Positions 29,867-40,330 are shown, numbered from the stretch's first letter. The stretch: DNA of 64,000 nucleotides from Prorocentrum cordatum (GCA_963575745.1 CAUYUJ010020259.1:659088-723087); one strand, 5' to 3'. A program made the numbers and translations. The notes: generated by a model not told the origin, from the letters alone.

Positions 29867-30120
29867 ACTTTAAGGGTAGGTCTTTGGGAGATGTTATAGT
29901 ATCGGGAGCATAGCTCGCGCGCGCCGTTGCCTTTGGCCCAAGGCACGCGCGCCCTATTTGCCCGGACACCGCGAGTGTTCGCTATGTGCTGGAAAGATCA
30001 TTACATCGATCTTATCCTATCTTATCCGTCCACCCCTCATACTGTACCTTCACAGCAGAGCGATGGACGCAATTTGCCAGGCTATATGCCATATTTGAGC
30101 TACCAGGCTCACTTTCGACT
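29867..30120 (+). repeat. 3' LTR
   Basis: 254 bp, identical to the 5' LTR except for one C-to-T difference near 29894. It is followed by the CGCCG target duplication at 30121-30125. Confidence 0.95.
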
Positions 30121-30125
30121 CGCCG
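30121..30125. repeat. target-site duplication, right copy (CGCCG)
   Basis: Matches 14158-14162 exactly. Confidence 0.9.
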
Positions 30126-31000
30126 TGGAGGGACCTTGCAGCCATCTTGGGGCTCTCCGGGGGCCACCTGGGACATCCCGTGGCCCATCTTGAGCGTCGG
30201 AGGCCGTGTGCGGACCCTGTTGCGACCGCGTTGGGGGCCTCCTGGGCCGTGAGCTGGGCCATCTTGGGAGCTCTTGGGCGTCTTGGCGCGATTTTGGGGA
30301 CCTCGCGGGCCGTCCTGGGCCGTCGGAAGGCCAAACAGCAACGAATGCCAGCAATGTTGAACACATTTGGAGTATCACTGATTGTATAGAACATGTTGGA
30401 TGCCCCTTTGTCCCTTTGGGGGCCCTCTTGGGTCTTCTTGGGCCGTCTTGGGCCATCTGGGGGCCAATTTAGCCCGCCTTGGCTACAGATTGCGTCTTTG
30501 GGAAATATTTTGCGACCATCTTGGGTTCTCTTGGGGCCATCTTGGACGTCTTAAAGGCCATCTTGGGCGTCTTGGGAGCCATTTGGGACCGCCTTGAGGC
30601 CGTCGTGGGAGCTTCTTGGGCTGTCATGAAGCCATCTTGGAGGCCTCTGCGGCGATCTTTGGGCTATCTTGGGTATATGACGGAACGTCTGGAGCCGTCG
30701 GAAAGCCGAAAAGGCGCGACGGTCCACATCCTTCGAAAACCCAATGCAAATCAATGAGTTTGTCCTTTTCGGTTCTAGCTGTAGATCCTCTTGGAGGCCT
30801 CTTGGGCCGTCTTGGAGGCCTCTTGCGAGCTTCTCGGGCTTTTTTGAGGCAATCTTAGGCCGTCGTTCGTGCATCTCGGGCCGTCTTCGTCACATTTGTC
30901 GGCCATATTGGGCCTTCTTAAGGCCATCTTGGCTGTCTAGGGGGCCATCTTGGCAGTTTTTTTGTAAAACTCCACTCCAACCAGCATTGTGCGAGACACC
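30126..31000 (+). repeat. degenerate GGCC(G/A/C)TCTTGGG repeats, right flank
   Basis: The same short-word family as 13620-14157. It also contains GGAAAGCCGAAAAGG-like connecting segments. No gene is present. Confidence 0.85.
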
Positions 31001-31019
31001 GCAGCCCCTCGCGCCACCC

Positions 31020-32405
31020 CGGCAGGAGCGTTCCCTGCAGCAGCAAATTCGGAGGGGAGAGGAGGGGGGGAGAGGAGGGAGCAAAACGGCAAACTCGCCT
31101 AGCCGCCCTCCTCGCGTCCAGCCCCGCGCGCGCGAGCCCCGCCGCACTGCTGGCCCCGCGTGCGGTCACCGACCTCCGCCGCCGCGCGGGCCGCCTGCCG
31201 TCGCTCCAAGCCAGTGCGCCGGAGCCGCAGGGCCTCCGCCTCACAGGCGAAGCCGTGCGCGGCGAGCACCTGCTCTGGCAGCGGCCGCCGTCCAGCCGTG
31301 GCGCGCATGAGCTCCGCTGGCCTGTGCGCTCCCACAGCGACGCCTCGCTCTCCTGGAGCCTCCGCAGCCCGCTGCCCCGCCGCCGCTGCGCCATCCGCCG
31401 CTGCTGGCAGCCTCGCATCGCGGTCCCGAAGGAGCCGGGCGGGGAGAACGGCAGGGCGCCGCTCCAGGCTTGCCGGGGAAGCCGCCGAGACTGCCGGGGC
31501 CTCGGGCGGCGCTGCGGGCCCCCCCAAATCTTCCTCGCAGTCGGGCCACTCTCCCAAGCCAACGACTTTCATGGAGATGAGCCCGTCGGTATCCTGGGGA
31601 CCCTTCGCGAGGCCCGCCTCCATGCGGCCCGAGAAGCGACAGGCGTACCGTGCCATCTCGCAGCACGCCGTGACCAACAGGATGTCCCTCTCCTTGGCCC
31701 TGCCCAGGCCAGCCCCCTGCTTGGCCCAGAAATCAGCTATGCGATTGCCGAAAAGGTCAATCGCCGTGATCTTCCCGTCCCGGACCGCCTGCTCGCCCAG
31801 GTGCGACTCCACCTTGACCATCTGCACCTCGTCGAGGCTGTCGTTGATGCCCAGCCACGGGTGCCCCTTGGCCGCCCTCGGCCTCGCCGCCCAGCGAGGC
31901 GCTCTGGCGCAAGCAACCGTGGCCTTGCAATCTATCGCCAGCACGTAGGCCCCCAGGATGCACCGCGCTGCCTGGGCCACCGCGAAATCCTCGCCATCGC
32001 GGGCCGATTGGCGAAGGCGCCAAAGATGGCGGCACCCTGCCCCAGGCCTCCGCCACGATTGCCCCTTGAGCGTCCAGCACAACCACTGACCAGCCCGCCG
32101 TGCGCAGCGCTGGCATGTCGGCGTGCAAGCAGCTACCACCCGTGAACACCCGCCACCCGGCATCAGCAGCCAGTCCGTCTGGCGGCCAATTGCGGGCCCG
32201 CCATGCCCACTCAGGCTGCCAGGGCGGAAGCTGGAAGGCGTCCAGGGGTTCGGGGAAGAGCCCTCGCGCCAGCAGCTCCGTCCAGGGCTCCCCCTGCCGC
32301 TCCAGGAAAGTAGCCGCGGCCAGCAGATCGGGCGGCGCGTCCTGCCTCCAGCGCGCTGTCGCATCGCAGCGGAACTGCCGGTGGAAGAGGGTGCCCTTGG
32401 CCGCC
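31020..32405 (-). pseudogene. LINE remnant: RNase H region of a non-LTR retrotransposon
   Basis: On the minus strand one frame gives a Trp-rich pre-domain and V-F-T-G-G-S-C-L-H (about 32150-32125), the start of a retroelement RNase H. The usual F-T-D-G-S has Gly in place of the catalytic Asp. The fold continues in another frame with I-D-C-K-A-T-V, H-P-W-L-G-I, V-K-V-E-S-H-L and F-G-N-R-I-A-D-F-W-A-K-Q-G-A (to about 31700). A frame change therefore lies near 32030-32060. Upstream RT is missing and the 5' end abuts GGCC-TCTTGG repeats near 32405, which fits 5' truncation on insertion. The Ala/Arg-rich downstream part is less certain. Confidence 0.75.
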
Positions 32406-33160
32406 CCATCTTGGCCGTCTTGGAGGCCATCTTGAAGCCATCTTATGCGAACAAGCCGACGGGAGGTGCTTTTTGTGCGTGGCCGGCGGCCTGGGCCGAA
32501 GCCCCAGGGGGAGTTCTGCAGAAAAGAACCGAACCCTTGCCATACATTTGGCATGCCGCGCACGCCCCAAGCACCGCATACGCGTACCATCCCACCACCG
32601 TGCTTGGGTTTTGCGTCGGAGGCTTCTGGAATGTTCGTTGGGATGTCGCGGGAGGTCTTAGGGGCCTCGTGGAGGCAGATTTGAAGCCTCCTTGGTGCCG
32701 TTTTGGGGCCGTTTTGACGTTTTGGGGCCTCTTGGAGACCTCTTGGGGGCTCTTGGGGGCCTCTTGGGAGCCTGGGGCGGAAGGCTCGGATATTCGGTTC
32801 GCGTTCCCCTCCTTGGGCCCTTCTCGGGGCTGTCTTTGGGCTCTCTTGGGCCGTCTTGAGCGCCTCTTGGGCCGTCTTGGGGCCCTCTTGGGGCCCTCTT
32901 GGGGCTCTCTTGGGGGCCTCTTGAGGGCCCCTTCGGCCGTCTTGGAGCGGTCTTGGGGGCCTCTTCGGCCGTCTTGGAGCGTCGTGAGCTCGAAACGTCG
33001 AGATCCCCAAACACGTGAGGAACATCTGTGGTTTTGACTTATCGGGGCCCTCTTGACACGGCCCGGGTTTCTCTCGGGGCGTCTCAACGGCTATTGGGCC
33101 ATCTTGGAGCCGCCTTGAGCGTCTTTGACCGATCGTGTAGCTCTTGGGGTCTCTTGGCCC
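32406..33160 (+). repeat. GGCC(G/A/C)TCTTGG repeats with a unique segment
   Basis: The short-word repeat family dominates 32640-33160. 32440-32630 is non-repetitive and shows no gene. Confidence 0.75.
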
Positions 33161-33299
33161 GGAACGTCATGCAGGAACACTCGCCACGTCCAAGAAATTC
33201 CGGCAATTTGAGGTCCGGGCCCTTTCGAAGAATCCTCAGGATTAAGGACTGAGGCTCAGGGGAGCAAGGGACCTGGGGACACTGCAGTTCTTGCTAGAG

Positions 33300-34250
33300 G
33301 GGCACGGTTGCGGATCCTATCTCGCCTCTTGGCTCCCGAAGGGCTGCCAAGAGGGCCCCAAGAGAGCGCCAAGACAGGCCTCGGAAGGGCCCGACCCAGA
33401 CAGGCCGAACCTTGTCAAACACCCAAAGGGAGCATGTGATTCTCGTCTCTCGCATTCTGGCCCCCGAAGGGCTCCTGAGGCCTCAGGATGGCCGCAAGAG
33501 GGCCCCAATCGAGCGCCAAGACTGGCCTCGGAAGGGCCCGAAGGCCCCAAGAGGGCCCCAATGGGGCCCAAGAGGTCTCCTAGCCCGTCCAAATCTTGTA
33601 AACGCGAGCAGAGGCAAACGTAGTTCACACCAAGTCGGCCACAAGAATCCCCCAGAGGCTCCCAAGCAACCCCCAAGCGTAGATTTCCCCTAACAAGGCT
33701 GGCGAAACCTTCCAGTCGACCGCCTGCCATGAGGCGGGCATGCCCGCGCCTCCAAGACGGCCCACGACGCCCTCAGACGACCAGACAGGGCAAGGCAGGG
33801 CCAGACAAGACAAGAGGAGACAAGGCAAGGCGAGACAAGACTTGACCAGACACGCGAAGATAGCCTTCAGACTGGCTCAAGGTTATCCCAAGACGCACCA
33901 GGAGCGCCTCCGAGAGGGAATCAAGTTTTCAAATGATCATGAACATGTATGATGTGTGCCTCCTCGCCCTTCGGTTGTTGGGGCACTCCCGAGGACTCAA
34001 GAAGGCTTTAAGAGGTACCCAAGGAATCGCCAAGACAACCGAGGACGGCCCCAGACGCCCCTCAGAGCGCCCCAGTCCCGTCCAAATCTGGAAACAAGGC
34101 CGACATGGGCAACCGTCCTTGACGCCCTGACGGCCCCAAGAAGCCTCCAGAGCTCCTGAGAGCGCTCCAAGAGTCCGACAAGAGGCGCCCCACAGGTCCC
34201 CAGGAGGTCCCAAAGCAGGGCCATTGCCAAGAGGCCCCCGGGAGGGCTGG
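33300..34250 (-). repeat. GGCC-TCTTGG family in inverse orientation
   Basis: CCAAGAGGGCCCCAAG-type words at 33340-33690 and 34000-34250. They are separated by (GACAAG/ACAGGCAAG) short repeats near 33775-33850. It is the complement of the blocks flanking the LTR element. Confidence 0.75.
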
Positions 34251-34793
34251 CGGGATTGCCCTTGGCTCCATGGCATCGTGGCTCCGTGCCCTCCCCAGAG
34301 CCAGAGGTCGACCTCATAGCAGGGAGGCGTAAAATGTTGTGGTGTTGGTTCCAGAGGCCCAGAGATCCGAGGCTCCGACCAAAATTGGAGCGGCCAGCTT
34401 GGGTCTTTTTTCAGCCCCCGAGGGTCCTCAACGGGCCGTGGGACCGTCAAACAACGACTCAGGAAGAAAACCCAGCCCTCAGGAAGTGGTCCTATGGGGG
34501 GCGGCGCATCGAAAGAAATGAAGCACTGGATGTCTGGAGGGAGGCGTGACCGCGTCGTCTGGCGTGGTTATTCGCCGCTTCTCCGAGTACGTTTCGGGTT
34601 GCCGCTGCCGCTTCGCGTCTGGTCTTTGTCCAAGACCTTGGTATTGATTACGCCATCCGGCTTTGCACACAGCCGCTTAGGCGTCATCGAACGGGCGTTG
34701 TCCCATACAGTTCGTGCGATGCATATAGCTCAGTTTGCGACTCGGTGCCCGGGTTCTGTATCGACTAGAAGATAAGTGGCCTCGGCACAATGT
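34251..34793. other. sequence upstream of the membrane-protein gene
   Basis: No repeat or RNA gene recognised. A tRNA-like A-box word (TAGCTCAGTTTG near 34728) has no matching B box. Any promoter cannot be identified from sequence, as dinoflagellate promoters lack known strong motifs. Confidence 0.5.
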
Positions 34794-34808
34794 CCATTCT
34801 GGCTCAGG
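34794..34808 (+). other. possible spliced-leader relic upstream of the gene
   Basis: CCATTCTGGCTCAGG matches 13 of 15 nt of the 3' end of the dinoflagellate spliced leader, 81 nt before the ATG of an intronless gene. It would fit a gene re-inserted from processed mRNA. With two mismatches, chance is not excluded. Confidence 0.45.
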
Positions 34809-34889
34809 GCAGGTTGGTCGTCAGGTCTTTTTGTACGCACGCGTAGGCAGCATCTCCCCCACTTCAGGATTACCAGAACCATTGTATGC

Positions 34890-36617
34890 ATGTATTCGGG
34901 TATGTTGTCTCGCCAGAAGGGTCTTGCTAGGTATGGTGCGGTACTCCTTGAGGCAGGGGTTGATTTGCAGACTCTGTGCGAGATGACAGCTGATGACCTG
35001 CGCAAGCTCGCCATACCACCCTCGGCTCAGAATGATATAGCGTCTATCATTTTTGGGCGATGCTGCGAGCCTGAACGCAACAGTGAGGCCATCGTCTTGC
35101 AGGAGACCGCGCCACCGCCCAGGCACCGGCCGACGCAGGCACGGACAGAAGCTGAAGGCGTTGTACCGAGTTACCGCGGCGCCTCCATAGAACATCCTGG
35201 CAAGGGAGACAGTGCGAGACGTAGTACAGGGAGGACGGCCAACAGTACCTCGGCTCAGGAGGATTGGGTGTCTACCACGTCTGGGCGAGATTGTGAGCCT
35301 GAACGCGACAGTGAGGCCATCGTCTTACAAGAGGCCGCGCCACCGCCTAGGCAACGGACGAAGCAGGCATGGACAGAAGCTGATGGCGTTGTACCGAGTT
35401 ACCGCGGTACCTCCGTAGCCAGATCCTCCGTAGCAAGTTCTCGCTACGCAGACAGTGCGAGACGTACGACAGGAAGGACGGACAACAGTATGTTTTCTGT
35501 GAATCAGTGGTTCGCGGCTTTCGTGGATGACAATGCTCGGCTGAGCCACAGGGCCATTGCGCAGAAAAACGCATTGCGCAGAGCGGGCCTGTTGCTCGTG
35601 CCTGTGTTTCTTGCGTTCAGGGCCATAAGCTTCAAGTGGGCCTCAAACAACGGCACGCCCGAGTTTTCACTCTTCTTGCCCCCCATGGTGGCAGCGCTCA
35701 TCGGAGCTGGGCTGGGCAGCCTGGTGCTCTTGGCAAGGCACGGCGTCGACGCCGCGCGAAAGCTGATTCACAAACAGTATATGCTTGTGTGTGGCATGGG
35801 CATCTTGCGCGCCTCACTGTTTGCGTCTGAAAATGTGGCTCTCGCGAACATTGATGCACTGCTGTTTGTCGTCACGCAAAAGTTTGCAGTTTGTCCGTTG
35901 CTCATCATGGAGGCGATTGCCTATAAAAAGTGTCCAGCAGATGCTCTGCAGCTGCTGACTATTGTAAACGCACTTGTGGGCATCTGTTTGCACATGGTGT
36001 TATCATTGTCAGACGATGCTGACGTCAGCCTTCTGGGTGTCATCTTCACCGTGCTGTCAGCGATGCTCTATGCCCTTGCTGACACATTGATGGGGTATCT
36101 TTCGGTCAGACGTATGGCGGACACAGAGGACGCGGGTGCGGAACGAATCCGTTGTCTTATTGTAGCGGAGCTCTCCAAAGCAGTGGTGCTCATGTTTGTA
36201 TCGCTGACCTTCGAGCCAAGTTTTCTTCTTGACAAGGGCATGCTACATGGATGGGACTACAAAGTTGTGATTGGTGGAGTTTTGGTCCCAGAGCTGAAAG
36301 TTATTTGGCTCGACGTGATGGTAATGGTCAGTGGCGCATTGTCGGCACACTTGGCGGCCTCCCTCGATATCGCAGTCACGTATGTACTCGAGGTTGTAGT
36401 CTTCAGGACAAAGGACTTCGGCGCTACAGCATTACTTTTGGTAATGATCACCTGCGCCCTCCTGGCCTATTTCCTACACATGATGCTCCTTGTCCGAGCA
36501 CAAGAGGATGCCCTGGTGGAAGTTCGTTCCAAACTCGTCAGCCGGTTTTCCCAGGACAGCGTACTGACTCGACGCCTGTCGCAAACGAGCCTTGGGATCC
36601 CATCGCCGCGCGCATGA
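34890..36617 (+). CDS. SAM-domain multipass membrane protein, nucleotide-sugar/DMT transporter-like
   Basis: 575 codons without introns. The ATG at 34890 is the first in a frame open from 34776. Residues about 12-55 (L-A-R-Y-G-A-V-L-L-E-A-G-V-D-L, then M-T-A-D-D-L) look like a SAM protein-interaction domain. Residues about 56-200 are two 76-residue direct repeats (starting 35055 and 35283) with C-E-P-E-R, E-A-I-V-L-Q-E, A-P-P-P-R and V-V-P-S-Y-R-G. From about residue 225 there are ten hydrophobic segments. The C-terminal half (A-A-S-L-D-I-A-V-T-Y-V-L-E-V-V-V-F) resembles nucleotide-sugar transporters of the drug/metabolite superfamily. Substrate and membrane are unknown; Golgi or ER would be usual for the family. 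The tail is Ser/Arg-rich and cytosolic-looking. A general DMT permease is an alternative. Confidence 0.85.
   Translation: MYSGMLSRQKGLARYGAVLLEAGVDLQTLCEMTADDLRKLAIPPSAQNDIASIIFGRCCEPERNSEAIVLQETAPPPRHRPTQARTEAEGVVPSYRGASIEHPGKGDSARRSTGRTANSTSAQEDWVSTTSGRDCEPERDSEAIVLQEAAPPPRQRTKQAWTEADGVVPSYRGTSVARSSVASSRYADSARRTTGRTDNSMFSVNQWFAAFVDDNARLSHRAIAQKNALRRAGLLLVPVFLAFRAISFKWASNNGTPEFSLFLPPMVAALIGAGLGSLVLLARHGVDAARKLIHKQYMLVCGMGILRASLFASENVALANIDALLFVVTQKFAVCPLLIMEAIAYKKCPADALQLLTIVNALVGICLHMVLSLSDDADVSLLGVIFTVLSAMLYALADTLMGYLSVRRMADTEDAGAERIRCLIVAELSKAVVLMFVSLTFEPSFLLDKGMLHGWDYKVVIGGVLVPELKVIWLDVMVMVSGALSAHLAASLDIAVTYVLEVVVFRTKDFGATALLLVMITCALLAYFLHMMLLVRAQEDALVEVRSKLVSRFSQDSVLTRRLSQTSLGIPSPRA
35055..35490 (+). 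repeat. internal 228-bp direct duplication within the gene
   Basis: Units start at 35055 and 35283 (GGGCGA then GAGCCTGAACGC). They are close to identical for about 120 bp and more divergent toward their 3' parts, where the second has a Ser-rich variant. The length is a multiple of three, so the frame is kept. Confidence 0.9.
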
Positions 36618-37027
36618 GGAAAGCGACGGGCTACGGTCTGGCACCCTGGGCTGGCGCGTCGCTTCGCTGGGCCTGGCCCACCGCGCTTCGTCGCGACGCG
36701 CTGTCCACCCCCCGGCCCCCAGGCGCCCAGGGTCTGAGCTTCTCGTGGCCTCCCGGCACGCGGAGCGGAGCGACGCGCGGTCCACTCGCAGGGCACGGCG
36801 TGTCGCCGCGGCCGCCACCGCGACATGCTGGGCAAGAGTGCCCGACCGCAGCTGCTGCGCGCGGCCCGACGCGAGAAGAGCCACGGCGGCCTCTCGGCTC
36901 CTGGAGCGGGGCCCCCGCGAGGCGGTGGCGCTGCACCCGCGGCGCGTGGCCGGCTCGGAGCCGGCCGGCCAGGTGTTGTGGCCGTGGCCAGGGGCCCCCA
37001 GCCAGGACACTGCTGACCAGGACTCTG
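36618..37027. other. GC-rich 3' flank of the gene
   Basis: No gene recognised. Overlapping Arg/Ala/Pro-rich frames on both strands reflect high GC. Confidence 0.5.
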
Positions 37028-37195
37028 AGCACTCCTCAGGAGGGAAAGAAACACACAGACACCATTAATCGTCGACTCTCAGGAAAATATGGGAAAATAT
37101 GGGAAGTGGGGGGGAGTACACAACCTAGAAAATACGAGAAAATATGGGGAATCCTTTTATTTGTGTGTATTTATTTGTGTGTCCCTGGGCCCCTT
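37028..37195 (+). mobile_element. AT-rich MITE-like repeat, family A copy 2
   Basis: CTCAGGAGGGAAAGAAACAC at the start, AAAATATGGGAAGTGGGG in the core and GTGTATTTATTTGTGTGTCC at the end. Aligns along its length with 8195, 51555 and 56229. Confidence 0.75.
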
Positions 37196-37799
37196 CAACT
37201 CCGCCTGGAGAGGGCGAAGAATGGAGACCGTCTCGACTCACGGCTGCAGTTTTCTGAGGCGCGCCAGTGTCCCACTGTAATTATCAGTGTCCCCGCTGGG
37301 GGAGCCCTGACGTGGCCCGTCGGCCAGCGCACTGTCGGGCCGGCCAGAGGCTTCCAGGAATCTTTCTTGATTTCTTTTAGAATGCTCCGCATGGGCGTCA
37401 CGAACGCGGGCCGCTAGACGCTAGATACTCTGGAGCTCCCAGAATCCAATCCTGAGCCAGACGTATCATGACAGCGATCTTGTCCTGCTACCAGCCGCGC
37501 TCTCCTGCGGGCTGTCAGAGAGGTAGTCGTCCTCTTCCCTCCTCCGCTGCGCTCCCTTCATGTGTGCATGCCCGCCTCACGCGCACTCGAGCCTCGCACG
37601 AGAGAGCCGTGCTGTTGGGAGACCGCCCGATAGAAGACCACGGGCGCCTCCGTCTCTCGGTGCCACTTTCAGCACGCTGCCAGCAATCGGCGATACACTG
37701 TGGTCGATCCCTCAATCCTGATGCCTTCCCCCGCGCCTCCTCGAGGTGGCAGCCGACGCCGACAACTCAAAGATGGCTTCGATTTTCCACCAGCTCTGA

Positions 37800-37895
37800 G
37801 GGGGAGGAGGAGGAGGAGGAGGAGGAGGAGGAGGAGATGAGGGGGAGGAGGGGGAAGAGGAGGAGGAGGAGGAGGAGGAGGAGGAGGAGGCAGGC
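37800..37895. repeat. (GGA)n microsatellite
   Basis: GGAGGAGGA tract. The flanks 37196-37799 contain no recognisable gene. Confidence 0.92.
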
Positions 37896-37984
37896 ATTCG
37901 GAGTGGCACTTGAATTAGAAGGCAAAGCCCGGATGCCGCCACACACGTTGAGGCAGGCACGGTCTCGCCTCAATTTTTACGAGT

Positions 37985-38245
37985 GGGGGTCCTAAAACCT
38001 CCACCACAATGGGAGTTCCGGAGGAAGTCCGAGTTGTCGATGAAGACAAGTGTTCGCAGCTGCTCCTGAATGGGCACAGGAACCGAAGAAGTCAAAACTG
38101 CATAAACACAACTTTTGGCTCTCCGCGCATGTTTCTTGGATCTGCGCTGGGCCCCCCTGGGCGGCGCCTCTGGCGCAGATGCCAAAAATCTTGGCGGGGC
38201 TCCAGCAGTTAATGTTTATGCAGCTTTTTCTGTAGTAACTTTTCC
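37985..38245. repeat. dispersed repeat family G, copy 1
   Basis: Contains CATAAACACAACTTTTGGC, then TTTCTTGGATCTGCGCTGGG and a downstream GGCGCCTCTGGCGCAGATG. The first part recurs at 63915-64000. Confidence 0.65.
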
Positions 38246-38626
38246 CTGGATCGACAGTGTTGGTATAAATTGGAAGATGCTGCAACTTGTTGGGACCGTG
38301 TTGCAGCTACATGCTACGTTGCTCATTATACATCGGAGATGTTAGATTCGATGGTAGTATTGTGTAGGTCGATCCTCGTAGGTGACGCCTACACCGTTGC
38401 CAATTTGGGCGACCCAGTCTTCACCGTTTCTGCCGTGTTGTGATGAAAGGTTGCCCTATTTTGACGGGTCGGCAAAAGTGCATCCTGCGTCCGCAAGGTG
38501 AGCACACGTCGCTAGTCGCCCCGTTAGGGACGTGGAGCCTGGTACAATGTTACGGGGGAGGTGCTTCGCAACCGGGGCGGGGGGCAATCTGTGGTACCTC
38601 AATGAAAATGATATGAAGCTAAACAG

Positions 38627-39140
38627 GATGGCGGTTCGAAAACGGCGAACCGCGTGGCCATACATTCTCACCGAATGGTTGTTTTGACGGTTCGAACTCG
38701 GTTCGAAACAATCGGATTTGGTTCGAAACAAAAGGAAGACGAGCGTTTCGCGCGGGACGTCCTCCACCATCACGCGTCAGACCTGGTTCGAAACAACAGG
38801 ATGGCGCTTCGAAAACGGCAAACCGCGTGGGACATCTCCGCAAACATTTTCTGTTGACGGTTCCAAACCCGTTCGAAACCATAGAAATCGGTTGCAGATG
38901 ATTGGGAAGCGAGAGTTTCGCTTGAGATACCTTTCGAAATACGATTTGAACCTGGTTCCACACAGTGGGATGGCGTGGGTCGTCCTCGCCAAAATGGCTT
39001 TCTTGACGGTTTTCAAGCGGTTCCAAACCATAGAAGCCAGCTCCGAACAATTGGAAATCGAGACTTTCGGTTGAGACGTCCTTGACACTACGCTTGGAAC
39101 CTGGCCTACACAGGTCCCAAACAAAAGAATGGCGCGGGGC
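38627..39140. repeat. 157-173-bp tandem array rich in GGTTCGAAAC
   Basis: Units begin with GATGGCG at 38627, 38800, 38969 and a variant near 39126. Each contains GACGGTT(C/T), repeated TTCGAAAC and GCGAGAGTTTCG-like words. Copies are diverged. The words mimic TTCGAAA tRNA B boxes but no tRNA fold is present. Confidence 0.8.
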
Positions 39141-39174
39141 ATCGTTTGCAAAATGGCGTGTGCCCCGCTCCAGA

Positions 39175-39225
39175 CAATGACGGCCGCGACGACGACGACC
39201 ACGACGACGACGACGACGATATGTG
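39175..39225. repeat. short (GAC)n tract
   Basis: GACGACGACCACGACG run. Confidence 0.85.
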
Positions 39226-39524
39226 TTCGCGCCTCGCCGCCGGCCACGCTTAGCCGCGTCTCGGTCTGGCCGACCGCTCTCCCTTCAGCAGGGAGAGGCC
39301 CCCGGGGCGGCGCTTCCCCCCCTCGGGAGGGGAACGAGCCGGGGGGAGACAACGCCACCCTTCCATGGGGACATCCTGCTGTCACCCCCGAAAACGTGCA
39401 TTTACGAACCAAACCCCCGGTCGGGGCTACTTTTTGCTTGTGTCGCTCGTTCGGCCCCAGATCCGATTGGAAAACCAAAATATTTGGATTCTTCCGTTTT
39501 TTGCCAAGTCGTGTTTTTTCTTGG

Positions 39525-40330
39525 TTTGACCCTGGATCCGAGGCCCAATCCAGCAGTCAGAACACGGCCTTTTAGCAGTGAATGCGCGTGTGTCGCAACA
39601 GTCTCGATTCCTGTCGCAAATCTAATACACATTCGTCCAGTTTACCCTCGCTGCAATTTTTGGGACAACTTGGAGGGATGCGTGGGGGAAGGATGAGGGA
39701 GGAGCTTGCATCGCTCAACTATCCGTTTACTCATATTATTGTGCTCTGCGTATTTGAGCTGCTTGTCCGCAGTGGTGTTCAGGCTTGCTCGACTCAGATA
39801 GTGTTGACCCGGCTTCGAGGCCCAATCCAGCAGTCAAAACATTGTCGTCTAGCAGTCTCGACTCCTATCGCAAATCCATCCTCGCTGCAACTTTTGGAAA
39901 AAGTTGGAGGGAGGCTGGGTGGATGCATGAGGGACGAGCGTGCATCGATCAACTTCCAGGGGTTATCGATATTGCTGTGCTCTGCGTGCCTGACGTTCAC
40001 TGGCAATGTGGCGCTCACAGGCGGCAGCGTGCTCACAGTCACAGTGGTGCTCAGGCGTTGCTGGACTCAGGTGGCATTTATCCAGCGCGGGCCGAATCCA
40101 AGAGGTAAAAAACGACTTTCTTGGAAGACATGCGCTTGTGGTCGCATCAGTCTCGACTCCTATTGCAGATCCAAGTGCGAATTCGTCCAGTTCACCCTCA
40201 CTGCAACTTTTGAGACCAGTTGGAGGGAGGAAAGGGTGGAAGGATGAGACAGGAGCTTTGCGATGTGGTTGCCATAAGCATCTGTGTGCTCACTGTCACT
40301 GGGGGACTCAGGCGCTGCTTTGTCCAGAGC
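39525..40330. repeat. ~276-bp tandem array, three diverged units
   Basis: Units begin near 39526, 39804 and 40080 with GAGGCCCAATCCAGCAGTC-type sequence. They continue with CTCGACTCCTATCGCAAATC, TTTGG then GTTGGAGGGA, GATGAGGGA and TGTGCTCTGCGT. Spurious plus-strand frames follow the repeat. Confidence 0.8.

Larger units (their letters stand above)
14163..30120 (+). mobile_element. Ty1/copia-type LTR retrotransposon, 15,958 bp, carrying extra domains
   Basis: Two 254-bp direct LTRs, CGCCG target duplications, a primer-binding site and the domain order gag, protease, integrase, reverse transcriptase, RNase H define a Ty1/copia-order element. It is far longer than usual copia elements (about 5-10 kb) because the gag frame alone is over 2,000 codons. 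That frame contains a KptA/Tpt1-like domain and the start of a RING finger, and two methyltransferase-like modules precede integrase. The LTRs differ at one site (C at about 14190 versus T at about 29894), so insertion is recent. The polyprotein is nevertheless interrupted by stops at 21106, 22993, 24642 and 27138 and by frame changes near 23343 (-1) and 27876 (+1). This copy is probably not autonomous unless recoding or editing occurs. At least 36 GNRA-capped hairpins are spread through the internal region. Confidence 0.97.

Noticed and set aside
34722-34760. tRNA gene suggested by TAGCTCAGTTTG
   Set aside because: No B box GGTTCRA at the right spacing and no cloverleaf.
38627-39140. tRNA-like GGTTCGAAAC words
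   Set aside because: They are part of a tandem array; no A box or acceptor stem is present.
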